From assembly GCA_015179045.1 (NCBI GenBank), contig WHUZ01000078.1, forward strand, positions 124,001 through 188,000: a stretch of DNA of 64,000 bases. The letters run 5' to 3'. Of this stretch, positions 29,018 through 38,479 are shown piece after piece (the stretch's first letter is position 1; every line of letters starts with the position of its first letter). The position numbers were made by a program, and so were the translations under genes. Below the pieces are notes generated by a model. The model was not told where the DNA came from and did no database searches. It was given only the letters and a program-made list of their open reading frames with translations. This DNA comes from Kalaharituber pfeilii (taxonomy: Eukaryota > Ascomycota > Pezizomycetes > Pezizales > Pezizaceae).

Positions 29018-29533
29018 CACTGCATCCGCCCCCCTTAGCCTCCGCCGCCTCTCTGCAATCAACTCTATCACCCGCGCTAGGTCTGCGGTCCTTGCCTTGC
29101 CAGTTTTCCCTGCTTTCTGGACTGCACTGATAGCTGCCTGAGAGTCTGCCAGTAGTAGTACTTTTTCACTGCCATCAACAGCTTCAAGGGCACCCCTCAT
29201 TCCTGAGATCTCCCCGTCCCACACAGTTGCCTTTGTGCCTACCCACCGGGACCCTTCTGACTCACCTGCTACCACTTGCCTCCAGCACCATCCGCCACCA
29301 ACACACTGCGGCTGCCATCTGTGAAAATAGCCAACGAGTCACCCTTAGCCTCATTGATGGCCTTTTCCCATTTGGCTGGAGCGTCTTCCTTGCACAGCTT
29401 GAGGTCAATGACCTCAATGTCTGCCTGCAGTAGGTGTACATCTCGTCCCCAGGACACTCTCTCCTCCTCATCGACCTCGACAGTGGTGGTAATCTTTCCG
29501 GCTACCGACTCAAACCCATCATTTTTGTCTGTA
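28280..29533 (-). mobile_element. 5'-truncated tail-C LINE with nested tail-A micro-insertion
   Basis: A T run of about 32 bp, tail-C hairpin, 3' UTR, then ORF2 on the minus strand. Going 5' to 3' in the element: RNase H beginning at LAIFTDGSRS (about 29320, other frame), GEISGMRGALEAV, VLLLADSQAAISAV, WVKAHVGIEGNEKADELAKE, then the knuckle CTCGEAWSAEHVVFRC, ending FACLDLG. All four RNase H acidic positions can be seen. There is a frameshift near 29275. The 10-bp TSD GCAGGTATTC lies at 28270-28279 and 29534-29543. Confidence 0.88.
28926..29015 (+). mobile_element. Micro-insertion: tail A, 90 bp, inside RNase H
   Basis: Short 3' UTR remnant, tail-A hairpin and poly(A). The 12-bp TSD TTCACTGCATCC lies at 28914-28925 and 29016-29027. 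The host frame stays open across it. Confidence 0.93.
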
Positions 29534-29543
29534 GCAGGTATTC

Positions 29544-29945
29544 GGTATTCAAACTCATTTTGCACTAGTGATAAATCGCTCAGGGGAATTCGTTCACTTC
29601 ATTGGGATGTTTGAGGAACAATGGTGAAAAAAAAATGGAGAAGCAAAGTGGCCTGGAACAAAGTACTTCATAATGTCATCAGATAATCGGAAAAGGAAAT
29701 GGCCTCGTATTAGATGCCTCTGATGATTGAGAAGGGTCTTGAGAAGACACGCTAACGTTCGCGAGCATGGAGAAGTTAACCAGCAACCATGATTATCCCT
29801 CCAATTGCCTTTAAAGACCCGAACGATGCAAAATCCGCCTATCAGGAAGAAGCCAAGTACTTGTCGGGTAAGTAATGCCTCACAACCTGTAAAGAAATTT
29901 GTACGGAGTAACAAAGTTCTCCAACTCCCACTGGCAAATAGAACG
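29544..29945. other. Intergenic, no gene seen
   Basis: Nothing recognisable. Confidence 0.3.
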
Positions 29946-29959
29946 GAATTTCGAGGTGT

Positions 29960-30312
29960 TTTTTTTTTTTTTTTTTATTTCACGTAACCCCGCTTGCAGC
30001 TGTTCGCCATGGCAGGGTCCCTGGACCGAAGTCCTTCTGGCCCGGAGACAGGCACCTGTGCAACTACATACAAAATCGTCCCCTGTAAAAACACACAACG
30101 ATACTATGATTTCGGTGATGTGGAGGAACACAAAACGAAAGCCCAATCCCCCAAGAGAACAATTAAGCACGAATACTCAAATATCCCCCCAGAGAATCAA
30201 GCAGTCATATCCATCTCCTCCACATCCCTCCCCTTCCCCTTTCCGTCCACCTTTGTTATTCTGTCCCAGTCATACAAGCACGAGTGGTACCATTTGCCTG
30301 ATAACCGTACCT
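29960..30312 (-). mobile_element. 5'-truncated gag-only element with tail B
   Basis: T run, tail-B hairpin, 3' UTR and the last roughly 36 codons of gag ORF1 (CLYDWDRITKVDGKGKGRD, EEMDMTA), co-linear with 26399-26730. The TSD GAATTTCGAGGTGT lies at 29946-29959 and 30313-30326. It keeps the Trp codon that is a stop in the 25507 copy. Confidence 0.92.
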
Positions 30313-30410
30313 GAATTTCGAGGTGTGAGAGAGTTTTAATCATGCACTACGTTCATATATATCACCGCATTGATTCTTCATTCACAGTTTAGAATCTGTA
30401 AAAGTAAAAT

Positions 30411-30468
30411 ATCTCGTCATAGCCCCTGGGGCGCTATACGAGTAATCAATATATGGAATTAAAAAAAG
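30411..30468 (+). mobile_element. Decayed tail-A remnant
   Basis: ATCTCGTCATAGCCCCTGGG then GCGCTATACGAGTAATCAAT resembles tail A with several substitutions and a short A run. No TSD is seen. Confidence 0.6.
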
Positions 30469-30491
30469 TGTACGAGCTTTTGCGTATCAGG

Positions 30492-30566
30492 TTGCTCACA
30501 CTGTGATTCGAACACAGGATCTCGTCATTACTAGTGACGCGCTTTACCAACTAAGCCATGCGAGCA
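30492..30566 (-). tRNA. tRNA-Thr (AGT)
   Basis: The minus strand folds into a canonical cloverleaf: acceptor TGCTCGC/GTGAGCA (one G-U pair), D arm with TTAGTTGGTA, anticodon arm CGTCA-CTAGTAA-TGACG with anticodon AGT, and T arm CTGTG-TTCGAAT-CACAG. It has no intron and no encoded CCA. A-box and B-box (GTTCGAATC) are intact. It should charge threonine and read ACU/ACC after A34 deamination. Confidence 0.95.
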
Positions 30567-30883
30567 AGATTTATTGACAAGGGAATAAAAAATTGAGTAA
30601 GGAACTTTTTGCATGCGTTCTCGACCGGCAACTTCAACAACACATGTTAAACTCACCCTACAGTCGTGGTGACCCCGTGCCACTACCAAACTTGCTATAC
30701 TTCTTCAGTAAAGGTAAAGAGAGTACATAAAGATGAATCAGATCTCAGGTAGGATCATTGATACGTGGCCGCTCAGAGTTTGTCCGGCAGACGATTTGCT
30801 ATATACCAATTAGGTCACACTCATATCCAGAAACCACCGTCCATGTCCTATCGGAGTGCAGAGTATGGAAAAGGAGGTGGCCA

Positions 30884-33037
30884 TTTTTTTTTTTTTTTTT
30901 TTTTTTTATTTCATTTATCGCATGCCGCCCTATGGGCTAAGGCGATGTTTAGATACATGTAACTGTTATAATATAAGGAAATAACTAAACTGCTCGTCCC
31001 CTATTCCTTCCCCGCCCATTCCAAAATCTCCACCAAGTTCGTTTCTTTGTCAGCCTGTCTTATTCCCTCCGCCCCCTTCGTGGTCTTTCTTTGCCATATT
31101 TGGCAGTCGTTTCTTATGTGCTCCCAGTTCTCCGGCGCCTTGCCACACCACCTGCATTCCGGAGAGGTGGCCTTTCCTATCTTGAATCTCCACTCCTTCA
31201 ATCCCTTGTTGCCTAGTATCCCTGCCAGGGTGGCCAGAGTCCGGCGGTGGTCTAGTCTGTTGAGTGGACGGTAGTTCAGGTCAGCTTGGTTTCTCTCCGC
31301 GGCTCGGGAGGCTTTGTATTCCTGTCTTATGCCTGCTTCCGTGATGATTTCGTTTTGGCATTGTAGGGCGGTGCCGATTTTGGCCGCTCTGTCCGCCTCT
31401 GTGTTGCCTTTTACCCCTTTGTGGCTTTTCACCCAGATGATCGCGAGGTCCAGGTCTCCCCTTTCCACCCTCTCTTCCCACTGTCTTTTTGCTTCGCTGG
31501 AGGCTCCGTCGGCGGTGCGTTCCCCTCTGGATATCTTCTGGAGTCTTGCGATCGCCGTTTGTGAGTCTGTAACTATCATGGTCTCCCCTGATAGTTGTAG
31601 GGCCTTGCTGATGGCTATAAGCTCGCCGTCGTTTACCGTGCTTCTTCTTCCTAGGTAGTGGGATTGTGCGGCGTGGGATTGTGTGGTGTGGATGTATACC
31701 CCGGCTCCCGTTAAGCCTTCTATCCTGCTTCCGTCCGTGTAGACTCCCTCCCACCCTTCATCTGTTTCTCTCTGTATGATGGCTTCCCACTCTTCCTTGC
31801 TCAGGTCGCTTGGGTGTGTGGGGAATGTGTGTAGCGGAAGTGGGTCTCGGTGCCTTAGGTCTCCTCTCAGGTATGTTGCGCCTGGCTCTAGGTTTAGTAT
31901 CTCCTCGCCTGAGAACCTTAATGCTCGGGCTTCTACTCTTTCCTTTTCCCCTGCTACGAAGGTGTCGATGGACCTTAAGTTGACTATCCCCTCGACTATC
32001 TCTCTCCTGGTGCCCCATGGTGCCCCGCTGATGTTTCTCGCTACCGCGTATTGCCATTTTTCCAGATCTCTTAACTTCTTCTTTGCTGGCGCCCCTTTTG
32101 CGTATGTGGACCAAGCGCAGCTCCCGTACGTTGCTATGTTTCTGGCTATGTTGGTGTATAGTTGTCTTCTTTTGCTCGGAGCGATCTTTGTGAGTCTGGA
32201 CGCCGTGTTCCACGCTGCTTTCCCCAGCCGAAGCCGTTTGTCGAAGTGGTCGTTGAACTTTAGCTCCCAGTCCACTGTTAGCCCCACTAACCTATAACTT
32301 CTCCCCTTTACCCCCACTATCAGGGTCTCCGACTTCCTGGGGTCCATTTCAAAGCCTTCTTCCTTGGCTTCCTGTGTCAGAGTGTTCCGATGCTTCATTA
32401 TTTCTTTCCTCAGCTGGCGCAGGGACTTGCTTGATATCACGCTGTGGAAGTCATCGACGTAGGTTCGTGTGAATTGTCTTTCTTCCGTTTTCTTGACTAG
32501 CGGAGATACCCCTACCAGAAACAGTACCGGTGATAGTGGGGATCCCTGTGGGACTCCGTCTGTCATCGTACCTTTTCCTCTGGCTTTCCTGTCCCACGAA
32601 ATCGTAAACTCTGTTGGTTGCGTGAACCCTTGAACGAATGCCGCTATGTTCCAGTCTTCTTTCTCCAGTCTTCTTACTACCCTCTCGCTTCTGACGTGGT
32701 TGAAGGCTGCTTTTATGTCGTCTCCGACCAGCGCGGTCCATTCCCCCTTTTTCAATCGTGTGTCTATCTCTTTTAGCGTCTGTCTTTGTAGGTCCTCGCT
32801 TCCTCTGAGGGGTCGGCTTCCCAGCTGGGAGTCCCTGAACAGGTTGTCCATTCGCTGTATCCTGTTAGCTATGACTTTCTGCCCTAACTTGGCGACAGTG
32901 TTTAGTAGTGTTATTGGGCGCCAGCTCCCGGGGAGGTCGCGTGGTCTATCCTTTTTTAGTATCATTGTCACGTTGAAGCCCCTTGCGAAGTTGTATTTTC
33001 CGTTTATGTAATCGACGATCTCTTCGCGTAGGGACTC
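30884..33037 (-). mobile_element. Longest intact tail-A LINE copy (2.15 kb)
   Basis: Inserted in the plus-strand LINE with the 13-bp TSD AAGGAGGTGGCCA (30871-30883, 33038-33050). It has a T run, tail-A hairpin, short 3' UTR and an undisrupted ORF2 fragment open to the 5' truncation point. The intact reading frame and exact TSD argue for a young insertion. The endonuclease, ORF1 and 5' UTR are missing by 5' truncation. Confidence 0.93.
31001..33037 (-). CDS. LINE ORF2 (RT, RNase H, CCHC knuckle), 5'-truncated
   Basis: Frame open from 33037 to the stop at 31001; the first ATG is at 32971 (656 aa from there). RT motifs by that numbering: DDIKAAF at 84-90, GVPQGSPLSPVLF at 139-151 and the catalytic YVDD at 171-174. 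RNase H follows: YTDGS (D413), NDGE (E450), VTDS (D469) and NTEADRAAK (D527), with H517 in KSHKG. The C-terminal knuckle is C606-x2-C609-x8-H618-x4-C623. RT copies element RNA at a nicked target; RNase H removes the RNA strand. The order RT, RNase H, then CCHC matches Tad/I-type fungal LINEs. The N-terminal endonuclease is absent, so this copy cannot move itself, although the RT domain is complete enough to recognise. Confidence 0.9.
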   Translation of the reverse strand, partial: ESLREEIVDYINGKYNFARGFNVTMILKKDRPRDLPGSWRPITLLNTVAKLGQKVIANRIQRMDNLFRDSQLGSRPLRGSEDLQRQTLKEIDTRLKKGEWTALVGDDIKAAFNHVRSERVVRRLEKEDWNIAAFVQGFTQPTEFTISWDRKARGKGTMTDGVPQGSPLSPVLFLVGVSPLVKKTEERQFTRTYVDDFHSVISSKSLRQLRKEIMKHRNTLTQEAKEEGFEMDPRKSETLIVGVKGRSYRLVGLTVDWELKFNDHFDKRLRLGKAAWNTASRLTKIAPSKRRQLYTNIARNIATYGSCAWSTYAKGAPAKKKLRDLEKWQYAVARNISGAPWGTRREIVEGIVNLRSIDTFVAGEKERVEARALRFSGEEILNLEPGATYLRGDLRHRDPLPLHTFPTHPSDLSKEEWEAIIQRETDEGWEGVYTDGSRIEGLTGAGVYIHTTQSHAAQSHYLGRRSTVNDGELIAISKALQLSGETMIVTDSQTAIARLQKISRGERTADGASSEAKRQWEERVERGDLDLAIIWVKSHKGVKGNTEADRAAKIGTALQCQNEIITEAGIRQEYKASRAAERNQADLNYRPLNRLDHRRTLATLAGILGNKGLKEWRFKIGKATSPECRWCGKAPENWEHIRNDCQIWQRKTTKGAEGIRQADKETNLVEILEWAGKE

Positions 33038-33271
33038 AAGGAGGTGGCCAGGAGGCGAGGCGGATCTCCGGAGACCTCCAAGAAAGGAAGACGGCGACGC
33101 GCTACTTGAACTGTTGGTTTGGACGGGACTATAGGGATCACTATTCTTGAGACATCATTTCTTTTCCATAGGTTATTTTCATCTTAGCAGTCCACATGTA
33201 CCTAGATATCGCCATAGTCCATAGGGCGGCAAGCGATTAATGATAGTAAAAAAAAAAAAAATCACACTCAT

Positions 33272-33515
33272 GTACTAAAAATTGAATATGCGGAAGATAA
33301 TTCACTATATTCTGCCACGCTCTGGCTTCAACTTGCGCCAACTTGAGAGCTATTTGCACTCATATGAATTTTTTTTGTTTGGTATCCGGAAAACGCACAA
33401 TACCCAGCTCAACGTTATGATACGCTGCGGAACAAGTTAGAATACCATGCTCTGTATTTAATGGCTGGAATCGTCTACCTTTATGTACTGAGTACATGAA
33501 CGTGGTACTGATGTT
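33272..33515. other. Intergenic spacer
   Basis: AT-rich; no gene. Confidence 0.3.
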
Positions 33516-34009
33516 CTAGCCTGGCCACGGACATTGTTGGTTCACGAGCCGACTAGTCTGCTCGTGAACAGACTAGGTTCCTGAGAAATACGTGGTGTTC
33601 CTGGGGGAACACCGTCTAGCCGCGAACATCCAGTCTAAGCAGGAACATGAATGTATGTAGCTAAAGGTACCTACAGTAGACTCTCCACACTAACATGTCC
33701 CACATAAGAATATATTTAATATAAGGAATATTCTTAACTTTTGTGCTTAGTCACCATATATATTCTTACATTGAGTGGAGACTAGGCCTATTAGAGTAAG
33801 CTTATCGATAAAAAATCCCGGTTCGTGCCAACCAGACTAAGAAATCCCCCCACTTGTAAAGTTACGGCACCGAACAACCCTCCTCAACTCCTCTCAGCAC
33901 TTTTCCGAACCTTATTCTCGTTAGTTCTAGGTATCTTGTCTTTCCTGTACTTCCCTGAGCCTGTTTTACACCTCTCTTATATTACGCACCTTTCCCGTAT
34001 CCCCTACAT

Positions 34010-34108
34010 AAGCCTGCCTCCGGGCTTTGAGGGTCGAAGACCCAGGGGCCCTGCCTTGGCGAACAGCTGCACGCGGGGTCATGTGATGGAAAAAAAAAAA
34101 AAAAAAAA
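34010..34108 (+). mobile_element. Tail-B insertion, 99 bp
   Basis: A short 3' UTR piece, tail-B hairpin (CCCTGCCTTGGCGAACAGCT, GCACGCGGGG) and poly(A). The 13-bp TSD GTATCCCCTACAT lies at 33997-34009 and 34109-34121. Confidence 0.93.
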
Positions 34109-34540
34109 GTATCCCCTACATCCTTTCCTGTACTTAGTTCTATATAAGAATATATTTGATATAAGAATATACACCCCCCGCCGAATGACATTCTTATATT
34201 GAGAGTCCCCTGTATATATATCGCTTATGACCAAAGTCGTAGTAAGCTATCACAACTATCTGTGAGACAACAATTTGAACATGTAACTTGTTGGCACATA
34301 CATTTGCAGCGAAGAAAAGTACATGAGCCTGACATGAACTTGAAGTATAATATTGATTAATGTTAGAAGACTGCTTGCACTTATTCGATCCTGAGGCTTG
34401 CTTTCTAGTACGCTTTCTAGTCCTTGGCTTAGTTCTAGTACCTTTGCTGCTACTGCTTCTGACATTTGTACAATTGGTAGTACTTGTACTGCTGGTGCCG
34501 TTTCTAGTGCTAGTATTGATGCTGGTCTTGGTGTTTGTAT

Positions 34541-34844
34541 TAGTGAGCGGCACGAGCTAGCTCGAGCCGAGCTGGAGGGTGAGCTCGAGCCTGGATTGAT
34601 TATATACATAATATTGACAAACTAAACTAAACTAAGCTAAATTTTCATCTTTCTCACTACTATCAGCTAAATTGTGCATTTCGAAGTTGTTGGTAGGTCA
34701 GAATGAGGTCCAAGTCTCTAATTATTACTATATTAGGTATTTACAGTTTATGAAACCTTGCACTGGCTAAGCATTTTAGCGAGCTGTCAAGAAAAACACA
34801 AGCATGATCTTGGCTCGAGCTGGCTCGGCTCGTGCCGCTCACTA
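34541..34844. mobile_element. hAT-type MITE, 304 bp
   Basis: Perfect 17-bp terminal inverted repeats (TAGTGAGCGGCACGAGC), further imperfect inverted sequence inside, and an exact 8-bp TSD GTTTGTAT (34533-34540, 34845-34852). The TIR start TAGTG and the 8-bp TSD are hallmarks of the hAT superfamily. There is no coding capacity. Removing it restores one continuous Ala/Ser/Gly-rich reading frame in the flanks. Confidence 0.92.
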
Positions 34845-35400
34845 GTTTGTATTGATGCCGGTGGTTTTGCTGCTGTTGGCAGTATAGCAAGGGTATACTA
34901 ACTACTCTATGTAGCAATACTACCACGAAAACTAACATCCTTAGCATCAATGCAAGCCCTGTTATTTCCACAATTATATATCTAGAAATGGCGGAGGATT
35001 TCGGATATCTCTACCAATGTAGGTATGACCCTAAAATTTTCTTCAAATGTAAGAGAAATATCTATAGTACATCTAGTAATGTTTCAGAATTTTCACTAAC
35101 AGAATATCGTTTACTGAATAGAAATTTGAAAAGCGCAGTAAAAAAAAAAAGGTTTATAGTGCTTTACCAGTAGCGATATGATAGTTGCGAGTAGGCAGGT
35201 AGCAACTTGTGTAGCGCGGCGACAGTGAAGGCAATGCAGTGGCAATGGGGCTGTGCTAGCGGGCAGTAACTGGTAATAGTGTGTCAGCCATACTTGTGCT
35301 GGGGCGTTGTTCCAGTCAGTTCACCAGTTTATTCAGGAGTCAGTCCATTCGCGAACAGACTAGTCGGTTCGTGAACCAACAATGTTCGTGGCCAGGCTAG

Positions 35401-36507
35401 GACACTTTCCCGAGGTCGATTATAACATTTTTTCAATTGGTGCATACTGCTACTTAGGTACTGGTATATATGTGCTGTGGCTGAGAAAGAACTAAACATT
35501 ATGCGATCACTGATAAAAAAAAGAAAGAAAAAAAACATTAGACTGGACATTTGATATCTTAATTTCATTGTGTGCGTAATAGTTTGTATGATTCCAATGG
35601 ACACGATTCAAGATACATGTAGTGATCCTTGCCAAATTCATAAAATTTTTCCGGTCGCACCCACCAGTGCAAGGAACTATTACTCCCTTTTGAGCCTCAA
35701 AGTCAAAACATTACCTGTCGACAGGGCAACCAGACTAGTGGACCAGTGATCGCCAGGAAACCCTGTCACGAAGACGATGACACGCACCAATGGCCTTAAC
35801 GCCAACGTCTAAGTCGGCACATCGCGCATCACTTACCACCTCTGTGACCATTCCCGCTGCAATCATTATCCACGTCACCTGCCCACATGATATCTACCTA
35901 CAATGCGTGGCAAGGCTAGAAATACAATAACTCTGCTTCGGAACCAATTACAACACAAGAGCAGAAATTGTAGCAAAGTTCATCCGCTAACAACGTTCAA
36001 TGTGCATGTCACCGATAGCTAAGCCCGGCGGCTCAGCCCTGCAACGAGACATGATAACGCCAGCCAAGCAGGGACAGAGGTTGGCAAAGTTTCGTTAGGA
36101 GGATATCATTGATGTAATGAAGCAGACTGACCCGAATATTGCTGTAAAGCGACATAATAAGGCTAATATTGGAATATCAGTGCCACATTAATGCAAAATA
36201 AAGAGTATAGCGAGTGATAGTGACTTATTAGGGGCACTAGTAACAAATTTTAGGTGCAAGAAAGAGTGCTGATCATAAGCTTGCGTCCGAAGCCTCTGCT
36301 GCGCTCGTGGTGATGAAAATGCATCGCGCACATATAAACCTTCCAATGACCCACACTGGCCATGTTTTAATGATGTCTATTAAGTACCTCGCTCTCTGGA
36401 CACTTCGGCAGTAAAGACGTCAAGCATAACACCCTGTGCATTTCGGTAGGGATTATTACTCGGATACTTACATCAAGAGGTTCAGGATTGGCAATCAGGA
36501 AAGAAAA
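35401..36507. other. Intergenic, no gene seen
   Basis: No tail hairpins or convincing ORFs in about 1.1 kb. Upstream region of the next ORF. Confidence 0.35.
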
Positions 36508-37305
36508 ATGTCTCCTCGCTCCCCGCAGTCCCCCTTGCACCCTGGCAAGATTATTTCCTTGCTCATTTTCGGCAATATCTTCGCCTTCTGTGGCACACTA
36601 GATGAAACCCCACCTTTGCGGACAACTCCATATTTGAAAAACATCGGCAGCGGCGCCAGATATCACTCTAACGGGCGCTCTCCGAAACGCAAGCCAGCAT
36701 GGAGATATTGGGATATATTTTCCTCAGCTTCTCGTTCTGCCAGATTCACACCGACTAGCGCATATGATACCCCGTTCTCAACGGTCTCTGGCGGTAACCC
36801 CAGCCCGCACATATACGAATCTGCCGAGTGCAGCCTAATTCACCCCGCAAATATCCTTTCCCCTGCAGTGTCCATCGGCCGACACGCGGATCTGTTTGCC
36901 AGCAACTCGATCATGGAGAGCAGGTGGCGATACCATGTCATGGCGGCCAGAGATCCGAGCAAGAGATCTAGGAAGACGGCAGCACAGGTGAACAGGGGCC
37001 CAAGGGAGATCAAGTTTACAGGCATCTATCAGAATGAATTGGTGCCGCAATACGTGCTGTCGAAGGGGAGGGCGCTGCCGCCAACGCATAGGCACAAAAG
37101 ACATCTAGGGAAAGAGAGCGCGCGGCAAGTAGAGGCTGGGAGTGTGAGAAGTGGACCGCATCAAGGGCGCAATGGGGCCATGGCAGGGCAGTTGGAGATG
37201 TATAGGTGGAACACGAGTGAACGGGATGCAGTGAGGAGGACTGCCAACAGTATTAACATGGGTGCTGTCATCAGGAAGCCGCACCATGCGCGAAGGTTCA
37301 CATGA
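36508..37305 (+). CDS. Hypothetical protein with possible signal peptide (265 aa)
   Basis: The frame opens at 36436, but the Met at 36508 has a good context (AAAAATG) and starts a signal-like N-terminus: a Pro/Ser/Lys n-region, the hydrophobic core IISLLIFGNIFAF, then CGTLDE. The rest is hydrophilic, basic and low in cysteine, with HRHKRHLG near residue 200. I recognise no family. Codon usage is not distinctive and an overlapping antisense frame exists, so coding status is moderate. If real it would be secreted or membrane-anchored. Confidence 0.4.
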   Translation: MSPRSPQSPLHPGKIISLLIFGNIFAFCGTLDETPPLRTTPYLKNIGSGARYHSNGRSPKRKPAWRYWDIFSSASRSARFTPTSAYDTPFSTVSGGNPSPHIYESAECSLIHPANILSPAVSIGRHADLFASNSIMESRWRYHVMAARDPSKRSRKTAAQVNRGPREIKFTGIYQNELVPQYVLSKGRALPPTHRHKRHLGKESARQVEAGSVRSGPHQGRNGAMAGQLEMYRWNTSERDAVRRTANSINMGAVIRKPHHARRFT

Positions 37306-37676
37306 TGCCTAGGAACTGCAAATATAGTAAGATCTCTAACACGCACCAGTTCTACTGGATTCAGCTTCTGTCTCAAGTAACTAGCGTCAAAATGCCAATG
37401 CCGTAGCTATGCAGTACTGAGGCTGTCATTTCATGAACTCCTCAGGCAGAGTTCCCGAACCCGGGCACTATACATGTGGAGTCATGCCTGGCTATATAGA
37501 AATTCGAGGCGTTCAGTAGTTATACAGTATGATATGTCCCTGTCATAGCAAGTATATTTGCTCCTATCTCGGTGTGGATCTAATTATGGAATTTCTATAA
37601 TTGAACGTTTTTTCGTTGATGGTTGGCAGAGTTTAGTGGATCTGTGGCAGTGGGTATGCGAAATGGCTTTAAGAAG
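37306..37676. other. Intergenic, no gene seen
   Basis: Nothing recognisable. Confidence 0.3.
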
Positions 37677-38160
37677 TTTTTTTTTTTTTTTTTTTTTTTT
37701 TTATATCATTACTCGCATGCCGCCCTATGGGCTATGACGAGGTTTAGTTGCATGTAAAAAAAATAAAAAATTTACTAAAGGAAATAAAAGAATTAACCAG
37801 ATAACGTGTCAGGGTGAATTATAGCCGTCTAAGCGCCCACCCCCGAATCCATTGCCCAGTCCAAGATTTTTGTCAGGTCCTCGTCTTCGTCTCCTGTAGG
37901 TCTGCACAGTCCTTCCATCCCCCTCTGGCATTTCCGTTTCCACACTCTGCATTGCGTTGGTACGTGTAGGGGGGTCTCATAGTCTTCCCCGCACCACCGG
38001 CATTCTGGGCCGTCGGCGGTGCCTATTTTGAATTTCCAGTGTCGCAGTCCTTTGCCCCCGATGATGCCGGCCAGGGTGGCGACTCTGTTCCCGAGCCGCT
38101 GTAGTGGTCTGTATGACAGGTCTAGTCTGTTCCTTTCTATGGCTCTTCTAGCTTTGAGCA
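37677..38160 (-). mobile_element. 5'-truncated tail-A LINE
   Basis: A 26-bp T run, tail-A hairpin, 3' UTR and about 110 codons of ORF2 end (RNRLDLSYRPLQRLG, CRWCGEDYETPLHVPTQC knuckle, intact stop). No clear TSD was found. Confidence 0.85.
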
Positions 38161-38466
38161 CGCCATAGTGGAGTCTACCCCGTCACCTCCCGGGGTGAGT
38201 CTTGGTCTCGCTTCTGACTCTTAAGGCTGAGACGGCATTATATACCCCTTTCAGGGCCACTATGTGGATTGCGCCTTTGCACCTTAAGCCCCTTCGCTAA
38301 GCTTCCGCTCCCTTGAGAACCAACTGCCGATAACTACACCCGCCGAGTTGCAGTCCATGCCCTCACCTATGCCCAGTGGCATTTTGACTCCTAGGCCCCC
38401 CACAGGACTCGAAGCACAGGTCTAACATTTCATGACTAGAGGTTCTGTAGCATAGCGGTGAGTGGT
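38161..38466. other. Spacer between two LINEs
   Basis: No gene. A tRNA A-box-like string (GGTTCTGTAGCATAGCGG) lies at 38441, but no cloverleaf can be built; see rejected list. Confidence 0.3.
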
Positions 38467-38479
38467 GATCCCGAAGCTT

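Larger units (their letters stand above)
30825..33261 (+). mobile_element. Plus-strand tail-A LINE fragment interrupted by a second LINE
   Basis: The left part 30825-30883 encodes ETTVHVLSECRVWKRRWP. The right part, from 33051, resumes with GGEADLRRPPRKEDGDALLE, 3' UTR, tail-A hairpin (about 33211-33238) and poly(A). The 10-bp TSD TCACACTCAT lies at 30815-30824 and 33262-33271. The interior 30884-33037 is a younger LINE on the opposite strand. Confidence 0.9.
33516..35400. mobile_element. 1.9-kb segment bounded by 59-bp inverted repeats
   Basis: 33516-33574 (CTAGCCTGGCCACGGACATT...) and 35342-35400 are inverted copies with about six mismatches. Each end contains a nested palindrome; the left one is TTCACGAGC against GCTCGTGAA. 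No TSD is obvious. The interior holds a tail-B insertion and a hAT-type MITE and no recognisable transposase, so it is most likely an old non-autonomous DNA transposon or fold-back element. Confidence 0.6.

Noticed and set aside
34194..34625. Leu/Val-rich or Thr/Ser/Asn-rich ORFs as genes
   Set aside because: Low-complexity repeat translation in several frames, interrupted by the MITE.
38441..38479. tRNA-like A-box (GGTTCTGTAGCATAGCGG) next to a LINE, with AGAACC about 50 bp beyond the LINE
   Set aside because: Even with the LINE removed no anticodon or T arm can be folded (no GTTCGAAT-type loop), and the same strand is open as part of another frame.
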